From: Verrucomicrobiales bacterium
GTDB lineage: Bacteria > Verrucomicrobiota > Verrucomicrobiia > Limisphaerales > J093
Assembly: GCA_024233215.1 (NCBI GenBank)
Contig: JACKPW010000003.1
Span: forward strand, 124,001-188,000
Reading direction: 5' to 3'
Length of the DNA: 64,000 nt
In this document: piece by piece, positions 1-9,189 of the stretch
How positions within the stretch are numbered: the first letter of the stretch is position 1
Layout: the number at the start of each line of letters is the position of its first letter
Made by a program: the position numbers and the translations under genes
The notes under the pieces: model-generated
What the model saw: the letters and a program-made list of their open reading frames with translations, nothing else
The model's database searches: none
Told to the model about the DNA's origin: nothing

Positions 1-1131
1 GTGGGTGCCGTGGCCCATGGGATCGGTCAACGCCGTCGGGTCATCGGCAAAGACGCGGCCCTTCAGGTCCGGGTGCTCGGCATCGACGCCGGTGTCATTG
101 ACGTTGACCCAGATGTTGCTGCCGGTGAGGTCGAAGTAGGTCTCGTTCGTGTCGGCCGTGGCCAGAGAGACCCCCAGGCGCTCGCGACTGAGGTCGTTCA
201 GCAACACGCGTCCGGCGCAGGGCTCAATCAACTGCACGCCCGGCAGGGCGGCGAGGGCGGCGAGTTCCCCCCCGCTGGGCTGCACGGTCAGGCGCGGGCC
301 GAAGGGTGTTCGCATCTCCCCCAGCACCCGTGTGCCGGCGTCGGCGAGCGCGGTCATCACGCCGGCCTCCGTGCCGGGAAACAGCGTCAGGTTGAAGCTC
401 ATCCCGGCCGGCACCGGTTCCTGGTTCACGGCGGCCTCGAGCAGGGATCCGGCCACCTTGTAATACGGTTCGTAGGGAAGGACCGTCTGAACCACCGTCA
501 GGGCTTCCAGCCGTTGGGCCATGGCGGCATCCCCCTGGACCAGATAGGCGTTGTTCGGCAGATACGAGGTGACCACGCCGCCCTGAGCGGCCACGGCCCG
601 ACGAAAGCCATCGGTGATGGGGCCGCGCGCCTGGACGATGTAGGCCCCCGCCTCGTCCGTGGACCGGAGATGATCCGGGACGAAGGGCGCACCCCGGCGC
701 GTGTCGATGAGGGCGTTCCGCAGGAGCAATGCCCGGTCATCCGTCAACAGCGCATCAATGGAGGCAGCGGTATTGCGCAAGCGGTAGGGCTGCTTCGGAT
801 CCGGGATGTTGGGGGAGGCCGCCGAAGCGCCCGCCCCGCTGGCAGACCCGGACCCTCCGGCGGTTTGAGCGGAGGCCGGCGTCGCCGGGGCCGGAGCGGT
901 CCGACGCGGAAACACGGTATCGCGACTGAGCAGCGCCACGGTGCCCGTGGCCCGGGCAGCGGCGCCGGAGGCGGAGGCCCGGGTGACTTCAGAGGTCTGC
1001 GCGGTCGTGGTGGTGGCGGGAGGCGGCTCGGACTGTCGCAGCCGTTGCCGAACCTCGTTGCCCTTCAACCAGAAGCCGATGGCCGCCACGAAACAGAGCA
1101 GGCTTATCACCGACCAGAATCTTGCCTTCAT
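1..1131 (-). CDS. S8 (subtilisin-like) serine peptidase, C-terminus beyond window
   Basis: Secreted or membrane-anchored serine protease, cut by the left edge; 377 residues are visible. It opens MKARFWSVISLLCFVAAIGF, an N-terminal signal or anchor helix, followed by a low-complexity Ala/Thr/Ser linker (about 40-110) and a propeptide-like region (about 130-300). The catalytic Asp sits in NDTGVD (about D346) and the catalytic His in GHGTH (about H374); the Ser motif would lie outside. It begins 18 bases after the stop of cassette protein A, so it is probably the last or near-last gene of the pseudopilin operon and could process cassette products. The family call is firm for the visible part; the substrate is inference. 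No strong ribosome site is seen. Confidence 0.85.
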   Translation of the reverse strand, partial: MKARFWSVISLLCFVAAIGFWLKGNEVRQRLRQSEPPPATTTTAQTSEVTRASASGAAARATGTVALLSRDTVFPRRTAPAPATPASAQTAGGSGSASGAGASAASPNIPDPKQPYRLRNTAASIDALLTDDRALLLRNALIDTRRGAPFVPDHLRSTDEAGAYIVQARGPITDGFRRAVAAQGGVVTSYLPNNAYLVQGDAAMAQRLEALTVVQTVLPYEPYYKVAGSLLEAAVNQEPVPAGMSFNLTLFPGTEAGVMTALADAGTRVLGEMRTPFGPRLTVQPSGGELAALAALPGVQLIEPCAGRVLLNDLSRERLGVSLATADTNETYFDLTGSNIWVNVNDTGVDAEHPDLKGRVFADDPTALTDPMGHGTH

Positions 1132-1149
1132 AAGCGCGAAAGCCTCGGG

Positions 1150-4100
1150 TTAGTCGCTGTAAATCTCATTGTAGCTCTCGACCACAGCCCGCGGGCTGTG
1201 GACGGGACCGTCGATGCGGATCACCGACTTGCTGACGTACTCGCCGGTGACCGTGTAATTGGTGCACATGCGGTTGAAGCTGCCGGGCCCGATGTAGACG
1301 GAGCCGTCGGCCTCGCGCAGGGATTGCCCGAAGGCGTAGACCACGAACCGCGGTTCATCCTCCTTCAACAGGCCCAGCACCTGCTGGGGAATACGCTCCA
1401 CGATCGCATCGCTCATCAGGTGGTTGGTGCTGATATAGGGCGAGGCCAGCGTCAACTCGGGGGTCGCCAGGACGCGGCCGAGGTAGCCGAAGGCGGGAAT
1501 CGGATACACCCCCGCGGCCTGTTCCATGGCCCGGGCATTGGCCAGGCCGGCGACAATCGCCTGCAACTGCGGGGTGTTCGGTTCAATGAACAGCTCCTCG
1601 TAGGTCGCGGCATCGTTCGTCCGATACCCCATGGCCGGGGTGGTGTTGGTGAGCACCGAGACCCCGCTCAGGACGGCGGACCAGGCGGCGATCCCGGGCT
1701 GGTTGACCGAGAGCAACCCGCGTGAGGCGTTGTCATTGAGCGCCGTGGTAAAGATCTGCAGCAGTTTCCAGTCATTGGTGGGATGCGTGCCCAGGCTGCC
1801 GGCGTACTGATACCAGCGGTTGGTGTCCGTGACGGCGGACTTCAGGTAGACCGTCTGCCAGGGGGTGCCGCGGTGGACGCGTCCCAGCCAGCCGACGTTG
1901 GGCAGCTTGTTGGTCGGGAACTGCCAGTCATCCGAGCCGTAGACGCCGGGATCCTTGGCGCCGGGATCGCTGGCCAGGACGTCGTAGGATTGGTTCGGAT
2001 TGCCGCCCCACGGCCGATAGCGCTGGTTGAGGAGACCGAGATTCGCATTGGTCACCTGAACGGAGGGTGGCACCGCAAAGCGGATGGAGTTGGTGCGGTT
2101 CGGGTCATTCGGGCGGCCGCGCGGGTCGAGCAAGTCGCCTGCCAGGTAGTGAACCAGCGGATCGTTCGCCTGCCAACTGACCTCCTGATACATCTTGCGC
2201 GTGGGAGTGAAGGGTGCCTGCATCGCGATGCGTCCGGCCGCCTCGGCCTGGATCTGGGAGCGTCGCAACGGGGTTTGATAGACCAACGGCGTGAAGCCAC
2301 AGAACTCGCGGAAGACGTCGATGGCCCGGTCCTTGTCGTTGGCGGCAGGGCCGGTCCGGCTGTAGCTGCGCCATTGCTGGTCGCTGATCGGCGTGTTGCC
2401 GAGTGAAATGTCCATCTGGTTGACCACCCCGAGCGTGGGGGCCAGCAGCGACGTGGAGTTCTGGATGCGGTTGGTCAGCCAGATTCCACCGGGTTCACCG
2501 CCCACGCCAATGGCCCCGGGTCCCTGCGGCTGACCGGAGAGGCCGGCGGCGAGGTTCATGCGGGTGTTCATGCTGCTGAACGCCACGAAATCCACGAGCC
2601 GGTCGCTGGACTCGTCGATGAGCGCCGCGAAGAAGCGGTTGCTGACCAGCAACTCAAGCTGTGGCACGTAGAATCCGAGCCCGCGCTGAAACAGGGTGTT
2701 CTCTCCACCGGGGAGCAGTTGGGGACGCGGCAACGGCACGTAAGCGGCTTCCGGGAGGAAGATCGTGTCCCGAACCACCGGCACCTTGAACTCCTTCCCC
2801 GCCCAGGGCGTGACGGTTGTGTCGTAGGAGAACGGATAGCGGTTGGCCCAGAGCGCCCCCGCCGCCACCTCAGAATTCGTCATCATCATCCGCACGTCAC
2901 CCGCCAGTCGCAGATGGAGATTCCGCCCCGCCGGAAACGCATCCGAGTAGGAGTTCCAGAACTCCACACCGAAGCGGTTGGAAACGGTGACGAGGTAGCT
3001 GAGGTTGGTCTGCGAGGGAGCAACATCGGCCAGGGACCGCTTGACCACCTCGGCCCGGCGGCTGACCTGCGCGACATTCAACATCGCGTATTCGTTGAAG
3101 TTCGGGAAACCCTTCTTCGCTCCGATCAGGAACGGCACGTCATAGGCCACGCCATCGGGTTCGGAGGCCAGGACCGCGCGGTCGGCGGGCAGGTTCAGAT
3201 CCCGCAACACGAAGCTGTTGAGAAAGGTGGTGTTGGTGACCTCGCTATAGCCGACGATGAAGATGTTCGTCCCCTCGACGCCAAAGCGCGGCTTGAGCAC
3301 CGTGGGGAGGTAGGGGGAGTCACTGAGTTCAGTCCGGTTGGTGGTGGCGTCGTAAATGTTAACGGCCAGTTGCAGAAGCCGATGCACGGTGGGCGTGTAC
3401 TCGTTCCGCGGATAGAGCATGATGTTGGTGGCGGAGAAGTTGGTGCGTACCACCGTGTCACCAATCACGTAGATGTCGGCCGGCAACCCGTCCGGTCCCG
3501 GCACCGACCCCGGGACGCGGGAGGCTTCGAGCATCCGGTCGGCTGCGGTCAGGAAGAAATCCAGCGGCTGCCAGTCCACGAGGTTCGTCGGGCCGAGCTG
3601 ACGCTGTGTCGCCGGGTCGAAGGTGTTCTTGTAATTGATGTTGAGCTTGCGCCTCCCCGTTTCGGCCGAGTCCATGCCGATGCCACCGAGCAGGCGGTAA
3701 AAGGTATGGCGATCGTAGCTGGCCAGGCCGGTCTGCACGGCAAGCAGCCGGTTCAACCAATTGGCCGGCACCTGATTCGGATCGAAGAGGTCGTTGATCT
3801 GGAAATAGTGGACCGGGCTGTCGCTGCCGGGCCACGGCACGGTGGTCTGGTCGTTATCGGTGTCGAGCGGCAGGACGCCCCCGAAGTGCGGCCCGTCCGT
3901 GTAGGCGTCGACATGATCATTCCGGAAGACGGTTGCGGCGCCCGCCCCGAAGAGCTGATTAACGCTGAAAAGGGTGGCGTAGTTGTTCGCGTACCGGTGC
4001 TCCAGGAAGCCAAACGCGTCCAGGCCGGAGTCCGTCGTCGCGGGGCTGCTGAGCCCCCGGTAGTCGTACTGCACCCAGACGTTGGTGTTCAGATCGCGCA

Positions 4101-4899
4101 GGAACGCGGCGAAATTCAGTTCCCACGGTCCCACGCCCTCGTTGCGGTAGTAGCCCAGACCGTTCAGGGACTGCCGGCCGGCGTTGTTGTGGACGTAGTT
4201 GAAATCCAGGCTCTTGCCTGCCGGCTGGATCAAATAGGCCAACCGGCCAATGAAGCGGTTGGTGCCCGAGTGCGGTGCGTCCGGATACTCCAGCATGCCG
4301 ATCCACTCGGGATCCCCCACGTAGACGTTGCTGAGCACCTCGCCACCCGGCAGCAGCGTTGGCTGTCCAAGTGCGTTGAGCACCGCCTGGGCGCCGTTCG
4401 TGTCAAAGCGGCCGTTGCGGTTCAGGTCCAGATAGAACCGAAAATCCAGGGGCAGGGAGCTATCGGAATTGGTGCTGACATAGACCGGCGCGCGGGCGGA
4501 AAACATCAGGTTCCCCATCGCCCTGAGACGTTGGTCCTCCGTCAGGATCCCGAACGGGTTCCCCTGCGGGAACTGGTAATTCACATTGGTGAAGTTCGGG
4601 AGGTTCAGCGGCAGGGCCGGATCGAATCCGTACGGGGCCCAGAGGTTGGTCGAAACCTCGAGACCGTAGTCCAGCAGGCTGCCGTGCCCCATCATCCGGG
4701 ACACCAGGTCGGCCTGCGCCCGGGCCAGCGCGGAGTCCGCCTGTAACTTGGCAGTGGTCTGGTACCCGGCCACCTCGACGGCCTTGCGTTCCCGCCGGCT
4801 GACCGCGAGGAAGGTGATCGCCATCAGCGTCACCACTGAGAGCATCACGAGCGTGATGACCAGGGCCACCCCACGTTGTGATTGTGCTTGGAGCTTCAT
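1150..4899 (-). CDS. Verru_Chthon cassette protein A-like giant pilin-associated protein
   Basis: A 1249-residue protein with one N-terminal hydrophobic helix (about 10-31, beginning RGVALVITLVML) and a very long Asn/Thr/Pro-rich exported body. The N-terminus resembles PilX/GspK-type minor pilins, but the usual Glu5 is absent (the stretch is VALVIT), so classical prepilin processing is uncertain. Size, position and partners match what I recall as the 'Verru_Chthon cassette protein A' family (over 1000 residues, found with pilin-like proteins B, C and D). The start overlaps the stop of protein C in an ATGA arrangement, implying coupled translation. Likely role: large tip or surface component of a pilus-like or type II secretion structure. 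The function is not experimentally known to me. Confidence 0.8.
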   Translation of the reverse strand: MKLQAQSQRGVALVITLVMLSVVTLMAITFLAVSRRERKAVEVAGYQTTAKLQADSALARAQADLVSRMMGHGSLLDYGLEVSTNLWAPYGFDPALPLNLPNFTNVNYQFPQGNPFGILTEDQRLRAMGNLMFSARAPVYVSTNSDSSLPLDFRFYLDLNRNGRFDTNGAQAVLNALGQPTLLPGGEVLSNVYVGDPEWIGMLEYPDAPHSGTNRFIGRLAYLIQPAGKSLDFNYVHNNAGRQSLNGLGYYRNEGVGPWELNFAAFLRDLNTNVWVQYDYRGLSSPATTDSGLDAFGFLEHRYANNYATLFSVNQLFGAGAATVFRNDHVDAYTDGPHFGGVLPLDTDNDQTTVPWPGSDSPVHYFQINDLFDPNQVPANWLNRLLAVQTGLASYDRHTFYRLLGGIGMDSAETGRRKLNINYKNTFDPATQRQLGPTNLVDWQPLDFFLTAADRMLEASRVPGSVPGPDGLPADIYVIGDTVVRTNFSATNIMLYPRNEYTPTVHRLLQLAVNIYDATTNRTELSDSPYLPTVLKPRFGVEGTNIFIVGYSEVTNTTFLNSFVLRDLNLPADRAVLASEPDGVAYDVPFLIGAKKGFPNFNEYAMLNVAQVSRRAEVVKRSLADVAPSQTNLSYLVTVSNRFGVEFWNSYSDAFPAGRNLHLRLAGDVRMMMTNSEVAAGALWANRYPFSYDTTVTPWAGKEFKVPVVRDTIFLPEAAYVPLPRPQLLPGGENTLFQRGLGFYVPQLELLVSNRFFAALIDESSDRLVDFVAFSSMNTRMNLAAGLSGQPQGPGAIGVGGEPGGIWLTNRIQNSTSLLAPTLGVVNQMDISLGNTPISDQQWRSYSRTGPAANDKDRAIDVFREFCGFTPLVYQTPLRRSQIQAEAAGRIAMQAPFTPTRKMYQEVSWQANDPLVHYLAGDLLDPRGRPNDPNRTNSIRFAVPPSVQVTNANLGLLNQRYRPWGGNPNQSYDVLASDPGAKDPGVYGSDDWQFPTNKLPNVGWLGRVHRGTPWQTVYLKSAVTDTNRWYQYAGSLGTHPTNDWKLLQIFTTALNDNASRGLLSVNQPGIAAWSAVLSGVSVLTNTTPAMGYRTNDAATYEELFIEPNTPQLQAIVAGLANARAMEQAAGVYPIPAFGYLGRVLATPELTLASPYISTNHLMSDAIVERIPQQVLGLLKEDEPRFVVYAFGQSLREADGSVYIGPGSFNRMCTNYTVTGEYVSKSVIRIDGPVHSPRAVVESYNEIYSD

Positions 4900-5792
4900 G
4901 GCAGGTTTACAGCACGCATTTCGGCACCCAGACGGATCGGCACCCGCTGTCGGAACAGGTGCACCTGCCCGGAATGCTCGGCGAGGAATTTTCGGGCGAG
5001 GGGCGAACCGGAACCGAAACTGCGGTACTGCTCGAGGGTCCGGGGTTCCAGCACCCCCAACTCAATCTCCACATAGGCCGGCAGCGCGTTGCTCAGGAAG
5101 CCGTACCGGGTTTCCTGCAACAGCAAATCCGGCTGCAACCGCACCTCCGGCCCGTAATACAACCCGCTCTGAAACAGGATATTGGTCCGCCACCAGCTCA
5201 TCTCCAGACCCTCGGCGTCGTGAACGGTCGTCCGGAAATGGATGACGCCGTCGAGAATCGGCGTGAACGGGGCGGAATTGTTGGTGGCATAGCCGGGGAT
5301 CGGGGTCACCAGCACATTGCTGACCAGCAGGGCAGGATCCACCTCCCACGGAAAGGCGCTTGCGTCATAGCGGCACAACGTTCCGATACCAGTCTCCGCG
5401 AACAACACCCGGTAGGCGGTGGCGGTGAATTTCTGGTTGTAGCGGGAGAGCGCCGCCACATCCTCGAGGAGGTTGGTCCGGGTGCTCGTGCCATCCCCCA
5501 GCACCTGCACCACCGGCGAGTAGGCTGTGTTCAGCCGCCCCGTCAGGTTCAGGCCGAGGAAACGGTCGCTGGGGCCGGTGCGCTCGAAGTCGCGTCCGAG
5601 CAGATCCATGGCGGCCCGGGCCCCCTCCAGCACATCCACCTGGGTCACATTCGCCCGCAAGCCCCGCTGGACGTGGTAAAACATCCCGTAGAGCGAGGCC
5701 ACGATGACGGTCATGATGGACACCGCCAGCAGCAGTTCCAGCAGCGAGAAGGCCTGCCGGCGACGGATTGGGACTGGTATCACGCGGTTCAT
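4896..5792 (-). CDS. Verru_Chthon cassette protein C-like pseudopilin
   Basis: A 298-residue prepilin-like protein. I chose the ATG giving MNRVIPVPIRRRQAFSLLEL because it puts a short basic leader in front of a pilin helix and overlaps the upstream stop as ATGA; the frame is open further upstream but only as a shadow. The predicted prepilin peptidase site is RRRQA/FSLLE: Glu5 is present but the -1 residue is Ala rather than Gly. The helix spans about 13-36; the globular part is beta-rich and resembles GspJ/PilW minor pilins. It sits between B and A with 4-base overlaps on both sides. Confidence 0.8.
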   Translation of the reverse strand: MNRVIPVPIRRRQAFSLLELLLAVSIMTVIVASLYGMFYHVQRGLRANVTQVDVLEGARAAMDLLGRDFERTGPSDRFLGLNLTGRLNTAYSPVVQVLGDGTSTRTNLLEDVAALSRYNQKFTATAYRVLFAETGIGTLCRYDASAFPWEVDPALLVSNVLVTPIPGYATNNSAPFTPILDGVIHFRTTVHDAEGLEMSWWRTNILFQSGLYYGPEVRLQPDLLLQETRYGFLSNALPAYVEIELGVLEPRTLEQYRSFGSGSPLARKFLAEHSGQVHLFRQRVPIRLGAEMRAVNLP

Positions 5793-6589
5793 TGGGCGGA
5801 ATACTGGGAGGGATCCATCAGAAAGGCCGGAACGTTGTCGGTGCGCGGCGCCACCTGCATCACTCCGGTGGTGAGCAACCGGAACTCCCGTTCGCCCTTC
5901 CCCAGGCGCAGCGTGCCCGCGCTCTCGTTCCAGTCCGCCGGCCAGCGCAGGGAGAGCTTCAGGGACCACGCGTTCCGCTCCTGGTTCTTCGCCACCATCC
6001 AGTTGTTCGAGCGGGTCAGCACCTCCTCCGGACTGAGGGCACTGCTCTGCCAGTTCGTCAGTACCGGCGCATAGGCGTTGAACGGCATCGCATCCAGATC
6101 CAACAGGTAGGTGAACGCGAATTCGTTTTGGGGCGTCATGTTGGCCGCGGACCCCGTAATCGACCGGACCAGCGCCCGTGTGCGGGTCACGATCATGGTG
6201 CCATTCGTGAGCAGCACATACTTCGGCTGGGTGAGCAGGGAGACGATTTCCCAGCCGCGCGTGAAACCGACCGGGAACTTATAGACCGTGGTCTTGGTGG
6301 TGGTCGCCGTCCCCGTCCGTTGTTCCACGACCTGCTCGATAAACCGGACGTGGTTGGTGAGGTAATCCATGCCGAGCGCGCCGCTGCGGATGGCCTCCAT
6401 CCAAAGCATGCCCTCCTGCCCGATCAGGGTGTCCTCACGGTTCTCCCGCTGCACCTGGAAGCCCGTGGGCAGCACGCCGATGATCGCCACCATGGCAAAC
6501 GCCACCACGGCGATGCAGATCGCGATCTCCACCATGGTGAAGGCGGCCTGCGTGCGCGCACGCTGCATGGGTCGTGGGAGCGGCTTCAT
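5789..6589 (-). CDS. Verru_Chthon cassette protein B-like pseudopilin
   Basis: A 266-residue pseudopilin with leader MKPLPRPMQRARTQAA and a cleavage-like junction A/FTMVEIAI: Glu5 is present and Ala occupies -1. The helix at about 17-38 is followed by a GspI/PilV-like minor pilin body. Both ends overlap the neighbours as ATGA. The family name is recalled from the verrucomicrobial cassette; assembly into a short pseudopilus with the other pilins of this operon is inference from order and coupling. Confidence 0.8.
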   Translation of the reverse strand: MKPLPRPMQRARTQAAFTMVEIAICIAVVAFAMVAIIGVLPTGFQVQRENREDTLIGQEGMLWMEAIRSGALGMDYLTNHVRFIEQVVEQRTGTATTTKTTVYKFPVGFTRGWEIVSLLTQPKYVLLTNGTMIVTRTRALVRSITGSAANMTPQNEFAFTYLLDLDAMPFNAYAPVLTNWQSSALSPEEVLTRSNNWMVAKNQERNAWSLKLSLRWPADWNESAGTLRLGKGEREFRLLTTGVMQVAPRTDNVPAFLMDPSQYSAQ

Positions 6590-7428
6590 GGGATTTGGAA
6601 TTCCTTGACCCGGGCCCGGCCTGTCAGCGGGTTCACCAGGACATCCACCCGGTTGTCCTGCGGGGTGATGGTGATGTCAGGCAGACTGCTCAGATTCACC
6701 CGCCCGGCCGCGTCCCGCAGATAGAACGCGCTGCCACGGCTGATGGCGATGCCCTCTCCGAGAATCTGCGGCTGCCAATTGTTGTCGTACTGGATGGCGC
6801 CCTGGGGATCGAATGCGATGTAGGGCAACTCCATCTCCGGACTGGTCGCGCTGGGGAACGGGAAGAGCGCCCGGGGCAGGGAGCGGTATTCCACCGGGGT
6901 GACCTTCGACAGGTCCTGCCACTGGAGCTGAGTGAGCCGGACGAACTTGTTGGTCGTGAACATCATTCCCTCCGGAAGATCCTTCCATTCGGTCAGATAC
7001 CGCGGACGCCCGCGACCCGGCTGGTCCCCCACACTCCGGCGACTGAACAGCGCGTACGCGGTGTACTGCCGGCTGAAGAGATTGGTGACCGCTCCCGCCT
7101 GCAGGGAGCGCTCCTTCAGATCCGGGATGAATGGATTGTTGATCACGGCGTTGACCTGCGGCGCCGCGGCAAAGGGCGGCACAAAGACCATGTACACCGT
7201 CCGCCGATTGTTCATCGCCATCTGGCGGGCCAGGGCAAGGTCATCCAGCACCTGACGCTCGCCCGAAGCATCCTTGTTGGTGCTGGTCAGCGAGCGCAGT
7301 GCCGGCACGGCGGTCGCCGCCAGCATTCCCATGATGGCCACCACGATCAGCAACTCCAACAGCGTGAAGCCGCTGGCATCGCCGCGGGGGCGGTGGCTCG
7401 AACCGGGTTTGGAGTGGTCGCGGCGCAC
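6586..7428 (-). CDS. Verru_Chthon cassette protein D-like pseudopilin
   Basis: A 280-residue prepilin with a 20-residue basic leader (MRRDHSKPGSSHRPRGDASG) and a canonical G/FTLLELLIVVAIMGM cleavage and helix motif (Gly -1, Phe +1, Glu +5). The body resembles GspH/FimT minor pilins. It starts 25 bases after the preceding pilin stop and ends overlapping the start of B by 4 bases. It should be cleaved and N-methylated by a prepilin peptidase, which is not encoded in this window. Confidence 0.82.
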   Translation of the reverse strand: MRRDHSKPGSSHRPRGDASGFTLLELLIVVAIMGMLAATAVPALRSLTSTNKDASGERQVLDDLALARQMAMNNRRTVYMVFVPPFAAAPQVNAVINNPFIPDLKERSLQAGAVTNLFSRQYTAYALFSRRSVGDQPGRGRPRYLTEWKDLPEGMMFTTNKFVRLTQLQWQDLSKVTPVEYRSLPRALFPFPSATSPEMELPYIAFDPQGAIQYDNNWQPQILGEGIAISRGSAFYLRDAAGRVNLSSLPDITITPQDNRVDVLVNPLTGRARVKEFQIP

Positions 7429-7453
7429 GGGAAACCTCCGGTGTCTTGTCCTG

Positions 7454-8308
7454 TTATTCCCAGCTCAGGATGTTGTCCTTGTTGCCCTCCACCCCGGCTT
7501 TGGCCACGGGATCGTAGGAGTAACCATTGCCCGTATCGATCTTCCGCCCAAAGTAACCGTCCGGTCCCATGGACCAAACGATGACCGGGGCGTTCACCTC
7601 GAAATCATCCGCCGCGCCGCCGGTCGGCCGGCGCAGCCCGTTGAAGCCCATGTTGCCGCTCTCCTGGGAGACGGCCGCCTGCCGGTAATAGCCGTCCCGG
7701 CACTTGCCGTCGTAGTTCAGATCCACCGTCACGATGAACGGGCTTCCCCACGGATCCCGCCAGACTCCATCCGGGCCGATGCCGTTCGGGGCATAAACCC
7801 CTGGCTTGTAGAGGCCGACGTCCTTGATCCCCTCCAGGAAGTTCTCCTTCTTCGGATTGTAGAGGTGACCGGCGTTGTCGGTCAGCTTCCCGTCAGCTGT
7901 CTCCACCATGTCCCGAAGGATGGTGACAATCTCGCGGTTGTTGTTGTTGCTCCGGCCAAAAACGTTGACCAGTTGCGGCAGCGGATTCCCGTCCAAGCCC
8001 GCCAGCTTCTGGTTCGAGTCCCGCACCAGAACGGTGCCGAAGGTGTAGTCAGGCGACCGATCCGTGAGGCCGTCACGCGACAACTTGCTGACCGGCATCC
8101 GGTCATAGGTCGCCTGGTACTGGCTCACGGCCCCAATGAACGTGCTCATCGCGGTGCGCGTGGTGGCGACCTTGGCCTTGGTCTTGGCGGCACTCAACGC
8201 AGGCAGGAGCATGCCGGCGAGAATGCCGATGACCGCGATGACGGTCAGCAACTCGATCAGCGTGAAACCCTGGCGCGGGTTTCGGGAATGGGTTCGCATC
8301 GGGTTCAT
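7454..8308 (-). CDS. GspG/PilA-like type II secretion pseudopilin
   Basis: A 284-residue prepilin. The reading frame is open further upstream, but the start giving MNPMRTHSRNPRQ is preferred because it leaves a normal basic leader before G/FTLIELLTVIAVIGI (Glu5 present). The long N-terminal helix runs to about residue 50 and continues as an Ala/Lys-rich amphipathic segment. The C-terminal part has the GspG-like pattern DPWGSPFIVTVDLNYDGKC. It is the second of two consecutive major-pilin-like genes and may form the pseudopilus shaft with its neighbour. A second Met three codons in is also possible. Confidence 0.82.
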   Translation of the reverse strand: MNPMRTHSRNPRQGFTLIELLTVIAVIGILAGMLLPALSAAKTKAKVATTRTAMSTFIGAVSQYQATYDRMPVSKLSRDGLTDRSPDYTFGTVLVRDSNQKLAGLDGNPLPQLVNVFGRSNNNNREIVTILRDMVETADGKLTDNAGHLYNPKKENFLEGIKDVGLYKPGVYAPNGIGPDGVWRDPWGSPFIVTVDLNYDGKCRDGYYRQAAVSQESGNMGFNGLRRPTGGAADDFEVNAPVIVWSMGPDGYFGRKIDTGNGYSYDPVAKAGVEGNKDNILSWE

Positions 8309-8345
8309 GGTGGGAAGAGCGTTTGGGGTTCTTGAAGCAATCACG

Positions 8346-9134
8346 TCACTGACTCTGGAAGTTGCCGATGATCTGGTGCTGTCTGCCAATCCAGACGTCG
8401 GACCAGAGGTCGAAGGACGTCAGGTTGTTGGTGGGGTTCGTGGAAACATACTGCCAGGGGTTCAGGCGCAACTGGGAATCCGTCGTCGCGACCCCCGCCA
8501 GCGGCGCAACGGCCTTGAGATCGACCTCCTCGGCCGCACCGTCGCCGTTCAGGTCGACCCGGACAGATTTCAGCGGCCACGCGACCGGAGCCAGCAGGAG
8601 GTCCACATGCCCCACGCCGGTCACCTCAAGCTCGCCCAACTGCCTCGCTTTGACGTCCTGGAGATAGCCTTTCCTCGGTTTGTCCGGCGCCTCGGTGGAG
8701 TTCAGGAAGCCGCGCCGGTGAAAGAGGGTCTGGATTTGGGCCACGCTCAGCTGCTCGTTGTGATCGGCGAGTTGGTAGTACCGGCCCTGTTGCGAGGAGA
8801 CGGTGCCGCTCAACTCGTAATACAGCGGGTTCACCGCGGCGTTGACGAAGCTGGCGGCCCCGGCGTTGACGAAGTTGTCGGGCGGATACTGGTTGAAATC
8901 CGCGCGGTACTGCTCAATGGCAGTGATGAGCTTGTCGCGCTCCGCCTTGGTGGCGCCTTCCTTGGACTTCTTCGAAGCCACCCCCGCCAACCCGGCCCCG
9001 ATGGCCGCGAGGATCCCAATGATCGAGATGACCGTCAGCAACTCGATCAGGGAGAACCCCCGGTCGCTGCGGCGTCCCGGCCGCGCGCGGCGCCCTGCCG
9101 GATGTCTCACCGCGATGTGTGTTAGCGTCTTCAT
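8346..9134 (-). CDS. GspG-like type II secretion pseudopilin
   Basis: A 262-residue prepilin, first gene of the pseudopilin operon. The start MKTLTHIAVRHPAGR was chosen over a longer upstream ORF because an AGGA sequence lies about 8 bases before it. A leader of about 25 basic residues ends at G/FSLIELLTVISIIGI, with Gly -1 and Glu +5. Downstream, INPLYYELSG-type and TNNLTSFDLWSDVWIG segments match verrucomicrobial GspG-like proteins. It lies 55 bases after the antitoxin gene on the same strand, so read-through from the toxin-antitoxin promoter cannot be excluded. Confidence 0.82.
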   Translation of the reverse strand: MKTLTHIAVRHPAGRRARPGRRSDRGFSLIELLTVISIIGILAAIGAGLAGVASKKSKEGATKAERDKLITAIEQYRADFNQYPPDNFVNAGAASFVNAAVNPLYYELSGTVSSQQGRYYQLADHNEQLSVAQIQTLFHRRGFLNSTEAPDKPRKGYLQDVKARQLGELEVTGVGHVDLLLAPVAWPLKSVRVDLNGDGAAEEVDLKAVAPLAGVATTDSQLRLNPWQYVSTNPTNNLTSFDLWSDVWIGRQHQIIGNFQSQ

Positions 9135-9189
9135 TCGCCAATCCTGTGTCCGCCAATGCAACAAAAGTCGTGCCATTTAACCGGATTTT

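Noticed and set aside
1..1725. 574-codon plus-strand ORF at the left edge
   Set aside because: Antisense to the subtilase and cassette protein A; composition is low-complexity Arg/Gly/His and the minus-strand reading gives clear protease motifs.
2719..4746. 675-codon plus-strand ORF opposite protein A
   Set aside because: High-GC shadow with no domain pattern; the minus frame is continuous with the ATGA-linked operon.
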